Shown here: in pieces, positions 21,340-31,149 of the stretch | Numbering within the stretch: position 1 is the stretch's first letter | Layout: the number at the start of each line of letters is the position of its first letter | Assembly: GCA_021521415.1 (NCBI GenBank) | Contig: JAIQDT010000225.1 | Location: 1,178,001 to 1,242,000, forward strand | Source: Bidens hawaiensis | Lineage: Eukaryota > Streptophyta > Magnoliopsida > Asterales > Asteraceae | Length of the DNA stretch: 64,000 nt | Direction: 5' to 3' | Notes under the pieces: generated by a model | Databases searched by the model: none | What the model was told of the DNA's origin: nothing | The model's input: only the letters and a program-made list of their open reading frames with translations | Translations under genes and position numbers: made by a program

Positions 21340-22990
21340 AATCAAAACTTATCCGAAACCCAAAAAACGATCAAAACGAAACAAAAACCCCGAACCGACT
21401 AAAACGAAACTAAAAAAAAAAACGAAACTAAACCGAAATAGGAAAACGACCAAAACGAAACAAAAAAACGAAATAAAACCGAAAAATTGACCAAAACGAA
21501 ATAAAAAAAAGCGAAATGCAACAGAAAGGCTTACCAAAACTAAACAAAAACACTGAATCGACCCGAAACAAAACTGAATCGAAATAGAAAAACGACCAAA
21601 ACGAAACAAAAAAACCGATATGAAACCGAAAAGTTGACCAAAACGAAACAAAAAAAAAACAAAATTGTTTGAACTCGGGGTTAATCCTAACACACACAGA
21701 TCACAGATCTGATATGTATATTATAATTAACCTAAGGATCTAGTTCATTGTTACTCTTGATTGTATGTTATATATATAAGATATTAATTGTATGTATGTG
21801 GATTATAAGATTAATATGAAGATGAAGATTGAGAGAGAATTGGACAGCAATTCATTAATGTAATCTCAAAACTTAACTTAACAGTGGACACAATTCAGTA
21901 TAAATAGAAGATGGATCTAGTTCGTTACACATTTCGTAACGAACTAGCATCCACTTTGTTACATACACCTAAATGAAATAATCCTTAACGAATCACCCCC
22001 TGAATCGTTAAACATCCTTAACGAATCAGGAGGGATATTTAACTTAGCTCTAGTTTGTTAAACATCATTAACGAACTAGGCTATACATTAACGAACTACA
22101 TTAATAACTTAATAATTTATTACATAAATAAAACGACAAATACATAATCGATAAATACAAAGACTCGAGACACAAAACCACGCACTAACAGAAATGCAAC
22201 TGAAAAGCTGACCAAAATAAACAAAAACACCGAACCGACCAAAACGAAACAAAAAAACCGAAACGAAACTGAATTGAAATAGAAAAACGACCAAAACGAA
22301 ACAAAAAAACCGATATGAAACCGAAAAGCTGACCAAAACGAAACCAAAAAAAAAGCGAAGTGCAACTGAAAAAAGCTGATCAATACAAAACAAAAACACC
22401 AAATCGACCGAAACGAAACAAAAAATCTAGAACGAAACTGAACCGAAATAGAAAAACTACCGAAACGAAACAAAAAAAAAAGCGAAATGCAACTGAAAAG
22501 CTTACCAAAACAGAACAAAAACACTGTACCGACCAAAACGAAACAAAACAACCGAAACGAAACTGAACCGAAATAGAAAAACGACCGAAACGAAACAAAA
22601 AAACTGAATTGAAACTGAAAAATTGACTAAAAGGAAACATAAAAAAACTAAATGCAATTTAAAAACTGAACCAAAACGAAACAAAACCACCGAAGTGACC
22701 AAAACGAAACATAAAAACTGAAATGAAACTGAACCGAAATAGAAAAACAACCAAAACGATACAAAAAAAACCGATATGACACCGAAAAACTGACTAAAAC
22801 GAAACAAAAAAAACAAAATGCAATCAAAAAGCTTACCAAAGCGAAACAAAAAACTGAAACGTAGCCGACCAAAATAAAACAAAATGAATCGAAATGAAAC
22901 AAAAAAACGAAATGAAACCGAAAAAACTGACTAAAGCAAAACAACACTGAAATCGAAACGAGCGGATACCGAAAGCGACCGAAATGGAAA
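21340..22990. repeat. ~166-bp tandem satellite (CGAAAC/AAAAACGACC-rich) inside the hAT element
   Basis: The anchor word ATGCAA (GTGCAA at 22360) recurs at 21516, 22194, 22360, 22487, 22652 and 22818, giving spacings of 166, 127, 165 and 166. The first interval is about 148 once the solo LTR is subtracted. About eight diverged units. Confidence 0.75.
21666..22190 (-). mobile_element. solo LTR of a CopA-related Copia family
   Basis: 525 bp; on the minus strand it starts TGTTAGTGCGTGG and ends TTCAAACA. Flanked by AAAAT (21661-21665) and GAAAT (22191-22195), a near-perfect 5-bp duplication. The start and the TTAACGAATC-type motif array match the CopA LTR. No internal element sequence, so LTR-LTR recombination removed it. 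Confidence 0.78.
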
Positions 22991-23360
22991 AAAAAAAAAC
23001 AAAACTGAACCGAAAAAACCTCCGAAAAACTCGAACCTGAATCGGTAAAAAATGGATTTTTTTTATGAACGAGGATGACGTGGAAAACATTTTGGTTATT
23101 CTACATTTTGTGTTTTTTATTTATATTTTGAGTTATTATTTTTTTAATAGTTTTTTTGAATATTTTTTTTGGGAGTTTTTAAAACCTTTTGTATGTCAAC
23201 CTTCACTTGGGTCAAGATGGGTTAGCTTTACCCATCTTGACCTATATCCATCCTAACCTTCTATTTTGAAAATCCATCTTCACCTCATATTCATCCTGAC
23301 CCATACCCATCCTGATCCATCACCCAAATCCAACCCAACCCACTCACATTGCCACCTCTA

Positions 23361-23368
23361 AATATAAC
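23361..23368. repeat. 8-bp target-site duplication AATATAAC, right
   Basis: Second copy of 21113-21120, followed by the remainder of the 371-bp duplicate. Confidence 0.9.
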
Positions 23369-23403
23369 ATTCCTGTATAATATAAGATAATAATAAACAA
23401 ATA

Positions 23404-23689
23404 GAAATATAAAATCTTTTAGTTTAAGGTATACAATATATTTTATTATGTTGTACCATATTTTAATCTATGAATATTTGATTTAGTAGACAATTCAGGT
23501 AATTAAGCCTATATATTAAAGTAATGTTTACAAATGTCAATTAAACAAAATAATTACTTATAATGAATGCAGAATAATATAAATTAATTAATACTAATTT
23601 ATAATCATTTAATAGAATTGATTTTATATTAATTTAATTTTTTAAGAATTATTTATTCACATAAAAATTAGATAAGTGCTATATATATA
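23404..23689. other. AT-rich intergenic DNA
   Basis: No gene, repeat unit or motif recognized. Confidence 0.5.
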
Positions 23690-24600
23690 GGTGTGAGTTA
23701 ACGTACAATAATCGCTTATCGTACATTACATACGCGACTTCCTGCACCACCGATTCTAATTGAAATTAAAAATGCTTAGTGGCATAATTGTAATTAACCT
23801 AAAAATACTTAACGCATACCTGTCAAAGTCCACCGCCGCGACCATCGTCTACTGTCGTGAGCACCGTCATCGTCCGTCACCACCATCGGTCGTTGGTCAC
23901 AGGTCAGTTGAGCAATTTCTAATTGAAATTGAAATTGAAATTGTTGATGAGCCTAATTGATCTATTAACCTTGAAATTGATCCAATTAATCATCAACTTG
24001 CAACTTTAGCCGATCAATTTTAAGTTTTGAGTTATAGGTTTTGACATTGAACGCATTAACATTAAGTTTATACATTTTGTTTATACGTTCTGTTTAAACG
24101 TATTATATGTTCTGTTTAAACGTTCAGAACAAAAATCAATTAAACTTTAAAAGTTCAGTACAAAAAGTTTATACGTTCTGTTTATACGTTTTAGGTTAAT
24201 GTTAATATGTTCAATGTTAAAACCCAGAACTCAAACTCAAAATTGATAACTGAAACTTCAAATTGATGATTAATTGGATCAATTTCAAAGTTTAATTGAT
24301 CAATTAGTTCATCAATTTCCATTTCAATTGATCAATTTGATAAACTAACCTTTGACCAACTCGTGACGGAGGAAGATGGTTTTCACGACGGTAATGTCGA
24401 TGGTCGCGACGGTGAATACAATCGTTGGACGGTGACGAATTGATGAACGGTGATAGTGAAGGCGGACGGAATTGATGGGAGCAGTGGATCATAGTTGATG
24501 AAATTTACAATATTGCCATCGCTTGATTTTGAAAATCAACAATGTCGGAACTCGCGTACGTAATGTAAGATTAGGGATTATTGTATTGGATATTTTATCT
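23690..24600. mobile_element. foldback (long inverted repeat) element
   Basis: The two halves are diverged reverse complements centred near 24145. The outer ~40 bp (TACAATAATCG...ACGCGACTTCC at 23704 and its complement ending 24585) match best. The inner arms also pair, for example the GATCAATT/AATTGATC blocks and the CGCGACCATCG region at 23837 versus its complement near 24392. Flanked by TA repeats, which hides any target duplication. No protein coded. Either a Mutator-like MITE or a general foldback element. Confidence 0.7.
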
Positions 24601-24876
24601 ATATATATATATATATGTGTGTGAAAATGTTAAGAATACACTAATAGAAAAAGATGTCATGTTGAAACTCTATTATTTTAATAGTATAGATATATGAATC
24701 TTCTATTTTAGTAAGTTTATGTTTTTAAGTAATTTTTTTTATATAGGAATATGAATTGCAATTATATTAAATAATTCTCCCGATAAACATATGAAACAAA
24801 CTTTTATCATCTTAAATATTTTTTTAGCTGACGATTTTATATTTTCACGTGTATCGTACACGGGTCAATAAACTAG
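24598..24876 (+). mobile_element. possible short Helitron
   Basis: The 3' end has a perfect hairpin CGTGTA-TCG-TACACG (24848-24862), 10 bases, then CTAG (24873-24876) and T, as Helitron ends do. The proposed 5' end TCTATATATA at 24598 follows an A. The 5' end is weak because it lies in a TA run beside the foldback element. Confidence 0.4.
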
Positions 24877-25564
24877 TTTAGAGATTAAAAGAGTAACGAA
24901 GTAAATAAAAAAAGATAAAATGGAAAATTGATGAAATAAGGGTTTAGTTATAATAGGAAGATTAGTTTTTCTAAGAAGAATAAGAAATAATCTTGTCCAT
25001 TCATTTTAAAATTGAATGGATGAGATTAGATTAAAGAGATCATAAAGTGTAAAACAAGGTTAATGACATAATACGGATAACAAATTTGTTGACTTTCTCT
25101 CTCCACATGCAAGGCACATGTCAAATACCCCCATCATTTTAAAACGCCCATAACTTTTTTATACGACATTTTTTTTCAAAACACTTTCACTATAATAACG
25201 AGTGTTTTTTTATCTTTTATATGAGTACCATATTGCTATATAAAAATTAAAAAAAAATTTGTGGGTTGTTTACAAAGTGTGTTTTACCAAAATTGTGTTA
25301 TACAAGTGTGTTTTATTTTTTCATAATGTTTTTTGCGTTGTGTTTTTTACATTGTGTTTTTGTCATTGTGTTTTTATTTTCGTAGTGTTTATTCCATTTT
25401 GTTTTTTACATTGTGTCTTTTTCATTGTGTTTTTCATAGTGTTTTATTTTTGACGAAATTTCCGAAGACTTTTCCGGTAAGGTGGTGGCGGTGGGTGGCG
25501 GTGAGTGGCGGTGGGCGGTGGTGGTTGTAGGAGATAACTGAAAATATAAGTGGGTTTTAATTAA
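24877..25564. other. intergenic DNA with GTGTTTT-rich low complexity
   Basis: The stretch 25260-25450 is built from ATTGTGTTTTT-like words, and the frames there are compositional. A short GGCGGTGG run follows at 25484-25520. No gene recognized. Confidence 0.5.
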
Positions 25565-25733
25565 GTGGGTTTTTGAAATTAAATTAAATAGTGTTTCAAT
25601 ATTAAGGTATTAGACAAAAATACACTCTTTCCTAAACTTCTTAAAATAGTGGGTTTTTGAAATTAAATTAAATGGTGTTTCAATATTAAGGTATTAGACA
25701 AAAATACACTCCTTCCTAAACTTTCTTAAAATA
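25565..25733. repeat. 84-bp tandem duplication
   Basis: Two near-identical units at 25565-25648 and 25649-25733 (starts GTGGGTTTTTGAAATT), about 320 bp upstream of the transporter start codon. Confidence 0.9.
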
Positions 25734-25983
25734 ATCAAACTTTCTCAATACAAATATCCTAAAAGTAATAGGATACTTCGGTAAAAGTAGCAAAAAAACG
25801 TTTCACAAAAGAATCCATAATTTATTGAGTTTCCACAAAATTGATCAGTGAAGAGATTAAGTGTTTGCTATAAGATTAAGGCATTTAAATTATTGCTGGG
25901 AAACAGCTCGCGTACAGATTAAAAGACTAGCAATTAAGAAAATAAATAAAAAAATATAAATTACAAAGATCCTAAACAGCTAG

Positions 25984-25993
25984 CATAAAAAGG
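25984..25993 (+). promoter_or_regulatory. possible TATA-like box of the transporter gene
   Basis: CATAAAAAGG about 68 bp before the ATG. Weak match and the only candidate near the start. Confidence 0.2.
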
Positions 25994-26051
25994 TATCCAG
26001 TATCCTAGAGATTCCTTCGTCACATCATATTCCTTGTTGAAAACCCTAACA

Positions 26052-26518
26052 ATGGATAGCGAGAGTGCAAAGGCATCCAATAATGCCATTGATGAATTAG
26101 AATCACCCGTTGAAGAAGTCCGGCTGACGATCCATCACTGCCCGTATGGACATTCCGGATGTGGTTCCTGGGAATCATCTCGGGTGCAACCCTTTCGTTC
26201 CTCAACACCTTCTTCAGCTACCGAACCGAACCCCTCATAATATCCATGATCTCCGTTCAAGTTGCAACCCTTCCCATAGGCCGCTTCATGGCGGCCGTTC
26301 TGCCAGGGAAAACGTTTCATGTTTTAGGCTTTCAGTTTTCGTTGAATCCAGGCCCCTTCAACGTGAAAGAGCATGTTCTTATTTCGATATTTGCCAATGC
26401 CGGATCGGCTTTCGGAAGTGGATCCGCGTATGCGGTGGGGATTGTTGATATCATCAGAGCGTTCTATCATCGGAAAATCTCTTTTTTCGCTAGTTGGATC
26501 CTCGTCATCACCACGCAG
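26052..26518 (+). CDS. OPT gene exon 1 (frameshifted)
   Basis: Starts MDSESAKASNN in one frame. After about 25 codons the family sequence (DDPSLPVWTFRMW onward) continues in another frame, so roughly a dozen bases seem lost near 26128. It contains the first membrane segments and the NPG motif (SLNPGPFN, about 26342). Ends at CAG|GTTCG. An ATG at 26159 could start a shortened protein lacking the cytosolic N-terminus. Confidence 0.8.
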
Positions 26519-26820
26519 GTTCGTTGTCACTTGTTGATAAACCCTAACCTTTTCTTTTCTTTTCTTATTAATAAAATAAAACCCTAGCTAATTACATCGT
26601 TTAAGTGATTTACCAAAACATATTCTTTTACAAGCAATGCAATGCAATGCAATTCAAAATCTAAAATCCTTTTTATGTTTACAAATCTGTGTGCGTGGTT
26701 ATTCAAAATATTGTATATAGTTTGCTTTAATCAAACTACATATTAAATTTGTTTTTTAGTTGTCTCGTGACTATCTATATATTTGAACGAAAAAAGAAAC
26801 GGTGTTAATAATATGAACAG

Positions 26821-26915
26821 GACTAGGTTACGGTTGGGCTGGTTTTCTGAGAAAATATGTTGTGGAGCCTGCAGATGTGGTGGCCAAGTTCTCTTGTTCA
26901 AGTCTCGCTATTCAG
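26821..26915 (+). CDS. OPT gene exon 2 (frameshifted)
   Basis: Encodes LGYGWAGFLRKYVVEPA and then, after a two-base loss near 26876, the WWPSSLVQVSLF block in a shifted frame. The end TTCAG|GTTCTT gives the phase that exon 3 needs. The start is one base out of phase with exon 1. Confidence 0.7.
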
Positions 26916-27108
26916 GTTCTTATATGCATTCAGTTTGTTTGAATTTTTAAAAAAGTTTATTCGATATTCACCACTCTATCTCCTGTTATGAAGGAAGGTT
27001 TGACCTTATCCCAATAGGTCTCCTATATACAATATTAATATCACTTATAAATCAAATAAATGATTTTTCAACTATTCAAATAAATAAATAATGTTAACTT
27101 CAAATAAT

Positions 27109-27557
27109 CTATCTATAATATATATAAACGAATACATAAAAATCTTACGTGTCGCGATTTGGTCGCTTCACCAGATTTGTTTGATTTTTAAATGGAAGCT
27201 TCACATACATTTAACTCGAATTCACGGGTATGGGTCTCATCAAACCCAGATATATCTTAAACGGGTTATAATATCTCATTAATATATGATTTATTTAAAT
27301 ATATATATATATATATATTATTTATAATAAAAAACTAATTTTATAGTAAAAAAATAAACGGGTCTTGGGTTTTATCAAACCCGTATAACTTTTAAACCGG
27401 GTCATAACATCTCATTTATATGTAAAACAATTTATCATCAAACCATAAGTATATTAATAATTTTCATACAGTAAAAAAAATAAAGATTCAAAAAATAAAT
27501 AAATATTAGAAACAAATAAAATAAAATAACCCCCGTAATGCGAGGGATAACAACTAG
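27109..27557 (+). mobile_element. probable short Helitron in OPT intron 2
   Basis: 449 bp. The 3' end has an imperfect GC hairpin (CCCCCG-TAATG-CGAGGG, 27530-27546), then CTAG at 27554-27557 and T. The 5' end TCTATCTATAATA follows an A. A-T insertion and CTAG end fit Helitrons. No coding sequence. Confidence 0.5.
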
Positions 27558-28114
27558 TAATATATATAAACGAAAGTTTTAAAAACTATTTCTTTTGTTT
27601 TTTTAATGCCTTTATAAACTAACCCCAAATGAAAAATAAACAAGAAAATAGCTTTTGTAGGAAGTTTGCAATGATGTTATATTTGTAGCAATTTTGTAAG
27701 AAAAGTTGTTGGAAAACGGTTGAAAACAATTTTTAAGCATATGTTTTTCTAACGTCACCTTTTGTTTGAAAATTTTTGGAAAGTGGGTTTTCCCACATAT
27801 TTCCTATGAAATCAGTTGTAGAAAAATGCCTAATTATCTAGTAGTTTTCATTAACCATTGTCAAATCACCTTTAACATCTTGGACGTTAAAGTATACCCC
27901 TAGTCCTTCACATCAGTTCGAGATATAGGCGTAACGACTTCATCGATGACTTCTACTAAAATAATATCTCTATCAATGATCGATGGTGTTATGATGTTCC
28001 CCATCACAGAACTAATGCATTATGTGTTGCATTCGAGTAGCCATAGATAAATGATATAATAGACGTTACTAGTTTTTTGTCTGGTAGTGTGTTAACTTTT
28101 ATTGTTTTTGTTAG

Positions 28115-28681
28115 GGCTCTTCACGAGACAGATGCATCCGCAGGAATGTCGAGAGCAAAATTCTTCGTATTCGCACTTGCATGTAGTTTCTTGTGGTACA
28201 TTGTCCCCGGATATCTTTTCCCAACACTCTCCAATTTGTCCATATTGTGCCTCGTTTTCTCCAAATCTATAACCGCCCAACAAATCGGTTCGGGCATGAA
28301 AGGGCTTGGTCTTCTATCATTCACTGTAGATTGGTCGGTAATAGCATCGTTTCTTGGGAGCCCACTCGTGACCCCCTTTTTTGCAATCGCAAATGTTTAC
28401 ATCGGGTTTGTGATCGTGATGTACATATTTATCCCCATTGCTTATTGGGGGCTTGACATGTATGATGCCAAAACCTTCCCCATTTTCTCATCTCATCTAT
28501 TTGATCATCGGGGGCAAACTTACAATGTGTCAGCGATTGTGAACAATAAATTTGAGATAGATATGCCCCAGTACGAGAAACAAGGCCAAATTCATATGAG
28601 TACGTTTTTCACCCTTACCTATGGCATTGGTTTTGCGGCCGTCATATCTACCATAACTCATGTCATCTTGTTCAATGGAAG
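28115..28681 (+). CDS. OPT gene exon 3
   Basis: 189 codons from RALHETDASAGMSRAKF to VILFNGR, hydrophobic segments throughout, open and in phase with exon 4. Acceptor TTGTTAG|G, donor AG|GTACAT. Confidence 0.88.
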
Positions 28682-29188
28682 GTACATATTTTCTCTACTA
28701 TAATCCCAATTTCAAAATATAGAGGTGTTTATATACTATGTATAAATTATTTTATGTACTTACTAGGTCTAATGGATTTATAAAAAAAAAATACTTTTAA
28801 TACTTTATACTCGTTCAACCTAAAACTATTTATTTACCTTTTAGTTTGTTAAAAATGTGTTCACGGAGGAGGAGTGAGAAAAAAAATTGAAAATCACTTC
28901 TCTTTGATCAAAAAATATTAATCTAATAAGTCATTGACTTTCGCCTTTTAATTTCAGTTTGCATTGATTCAAAATATAGGTCAATGTCTCATAATTGATG
29001 GATATGTGTAAGATTCTTTGCCTCACACACTTTTTCTACCTTAAAGGCTTGCCAAGTTTTATGTCACACAGTTTTAATTAGTTTTCAGTAAAAATCATAA
29101 CTTTTCACAATTAACATGATCTTCTAATAAGAGTCAACTCATTTAGTCCAGTTGTACAGTCCTTTAATAAATTCTAGTTTGCAAACAA

Positions 29189-29190
29189 TA

Positions 29191-29235
<45 letters not shown>
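29189..29235 (+). repeat. (TAT)n microsatellite beside an OPT splice acceptor
   Basis: About 15 TAT triplets ending eight bases before the exon 4 acceptor AG (29243). They take the place of the usual pyrimidine tract. Confidence 0.95.
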
Positions 29236-29243
29236 CTGTGTAG

Positions 29244-29496
29244 AGAAATCATGAATCAATATCGAGCTTCGACTAACGGAAAGATTGACATTCACACAAA
29301 ACTCATGAGGAAATACAAAGACATACCTAATTGGTGGTTTTATTTGCTCGTTGTTGCTTCGTTTCTTCTATCGCTTGTGCTTTGTTTGTTTATGAAAGAT
29401 CAAATCCAAATGCCATGGTGGGGGCTCATTTTATCATGTGTTCTCGCATCCAGCTTTACTCTCCCCATTAGCATCATTACTGCTACTACAAATCAG
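29244..29496 (+). CDS. OPT gene exon 4
   Basis: 84 codons, REIMNQYRAS to SIITATTNQ, with membrane segments LLVVASFLLSLVLCLF and LILSCVLASSFTLPISII. Acceptor TGTGTAG, donor CAG|GTTTAC. Confidence 0.88.
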
Positions 29497-29581
29497 GTTT
29501 ACTGTACACATAATAGTCATGAATTTTGTCTTAGCCGGCCTGTCATATTTGTAATTTGTTGACGTTTGTTTGCATTCTCAG

Positions 29582-29764
29582 ACTCCGGGACTAAATATCA
29601 TTACCGAGTACTTGATGGGAGTAATATATCCGGGAAGGCCAATAGCGAATGTTACTTTCAAAACCTATGGCTATATTAGTATGGCTCAAGCCGTTTCTTT
29701 CCTTAACGACTTCAAGCTCGGCCATTATATGAAGATCCCACCTCGCTCAATGTTTTTAGTTCAG
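29582..29764 (+). CDS. OPT gene exon 5
   Basis: 61 codons, [13 protein letters not shown] to SMFLVQ, with the family signature KIPPR near its end. Acceptor TTCTCAG, donor CAG|GTAATG. Confidence 0.9.
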
Positions 29765-29847
29765 GTAATGTACACATACCCTTTTACAAACCTAATCGAC
29801 GCACGCCAATTTAGTCTTTTAATTAATATGTGTTTGTTTGTTATCAG

Positions 29848-30462
29848 TTTATTGGAACCATGATTGCGGGGACAATTAACATATCGGTAGCATGGTGGCT
29901 ACTTACAAGCGTTGAAAACATAAGTCAAGATCAAGTGCTTCCTCCGGATAGCCCCTGGACATGTCCTGGGGATCGCGTCTTCTTCGACGCTTCGGTCATT
30001 TGGGGACTAGTGGGTCCTAAAAGAATATTTGGTTCTCTTGGACCATACTCCGCCCTTAATTGGTTCTTTTTGGGAGGCTTCCTGGGACCCGTTTTCGTGT
30101 ACATGTTACATAAGGCCTTCCCAAGTAAAAAATGGATCAAACTTATCAACCTACCGGTTATTCTGGGGTCTTGCGCGGCAATGCCTCCTGCCACAACGTT
30201 AAATTTTAATAGCTGGGTTTTTGTGGGTACCATTTTCAACTTGTTTGTGCTAAATTACCGGAAAAAGTGGTGGCAGAAGTACAACTACGTCCTCTCGGCG
30301 GCGCTTGATGCGGGTTTGGCTTTCATGGGGATAGTTATCTATTTTTCTCTCACCATGACTGACTCAGCGATTGAATGGTGGGGTACTGAAGGCGAGCATT
30401 GTCCGTTGGCTACTTGCCCCACGGCTAAGGGTGTCGCCGTTGATGGGTGTCCGATCAATTAA
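29848..30462 (+). CDS. OPT gene exon 6 and stop
   Basis: 205 codons from [17 protein letters not shown] to the cysteine-containing C-terminus CPIN and TAA. Contains [20 protein letters not shown], family-typical, and the last membrane segments. Confidence 0.9.
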   Translation, partial: FIGTMIAGTINISVAWWLLTSVENISQDQVLPPDSPWTCPGDRVFFDASVIWGLVGPKRIFGSLGPYSALNWFFLGGFLGPVFVYMLHKAFPSKKWIKLINLPVILGSCAAMPPATTLNFNSWVFVGTIFNLFVLNYRKKWWQKYNYVLSAALDAGLAFMGIVIYFSLTMTDSAIEWWGTEGEHCPLATCPTAKGVAVDGCPIN

Positions 30463-30787
30463 ATCGTTTGTGCATCTTGAAACTTTACAATATTGGGAAT
30501 GGAATGAAAATAATACTTTAGCTCCTGGTATGTATGTTTAGTAATATTCTCTTTGGAGTACTGCAAATATATCTGTGGCATTTTGTTTACCATATGACAA
30601 TTATTTTTATGAAATTTATGTTCCAAATATCATAAAGCATGTTCTTGAAAATGCTATTCCGAGTTTTGAATTAAATTTTGTAATGATAGAGCAGTGATGG
30701 ATACCGTTGGATTACTAACAGGAAACGGCCGTGGGATTTCTATTATTTTCCGAAATCCGAAATCCACCGGTAAAATAAATATATAAA
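30463..30787. other. 3' flank of the transporter gene
   Basis: No gene seen. AT-rich DNA that would hold the 3' UTR, ending at the CopC LTR. Confidence 0.5.
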
Positions 30788-31038
30788 TGTTATAACATTA
30801 GCCCTAATTATAACAAGATTATTGAAGTGATACTTTAATAAAGAAACAAAAGGCTAAAGGGAAAGTGAGAAAGTAAATTCTTCAAGATATATTTACTCGT
30901 TATAGATACATCATATTTATAACGTCAAAACATTATTTAGAAACACTATTTAAGGGGGACTAAAACCATATAATTGGTGTCATACAAAAAGATTGTCAGT
31001 GAACTCATATAATTAGTGTCATACAAATAATATTGTCA
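30788..31038 (-). repeat. CopC 3' LTR
   Basis: 251 bp; forward TGTTATAAC...TATTGTCA. Pairs with 42930-43190. On the minus strand it is preceded by the purine tract at 31050-31062 (CCAAGGAGGAGTG). Confidence 0.9.
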
Positions 31039-31149
31039 GTGATTCATAACACTCCTCCTTGGATGACGCATTTTCAAAACTTCGGGGTCTTGAAGTACTG
31101 CCTCATTAAAAACCTTGCTAAAGAAAAACCCAAAGGGAAAAAGCTTTAG

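Larger units (their letters stand above)
21121..23360. mobile_element. non-autonomous hAT-type DNA transposon
   Basis: 2,240 bp with 12-bp imperfect terminal repeats (TAAGGGTTGCAA left; TAGAGGTGGCAA as complement on the right, 9 of 12 alike) and an 8-bp duplication, both hAT hallmarks. Subterminal sequence at both ends repeats GGGTCAAGATGGGTTAG-like words in opposite orientation. There is no transposase. The interior is a ~166-bp tandem satellite interrupted by a solo LTR. Long frames here are by-products of A-rich repeats. Confidence 0.85.
26052..30462 (+). pseudogene. OPT-family oligopeptide transporter gene, six exons, frame broken in exons 1 and 2
   Basis: Encodes a multi-spanning membrane transporter of the OPT family, which moves small peptides or metal-ligand complexes into cells with protons. 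Exons: 26052-26518, 26821-26915, 28115-28681, 29244-29496, 29582-29764, 29848-30462, all with GT-AG borders, giving about 730 residues, the family's usual size. Both family signatures are present: NPGPFN (exon 1) and KIPPR (exon 5). Lesions: the frame shifts near 26128 after VEEVRLT; exon 2 joins exon 1 out of phase so that TAG follows at once; and two bases are missing near 26876. Exons 3-6 are open and in phase. Either a young pseudogene or assembly indels. Confidence 0.85.

Noticed and set aside
21349..23090. Several long Phe/Val/Leu/Ser-rich minus-strand frames resembling membrane proteins
   Set aside because: They are reading artifacts of the CGAAAC/AAAAA satellite units and overlap each other in several frames.
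25259..25530. Phe/Val-rich small frames
   Set aside because: Low-complexity GTGTTTT repeats; no start context or family.
29931..30239. Minus-strand 102-codon frame opposite OPT exon 6
   Set aside because: Shadow of the transporter exon on the other strand.
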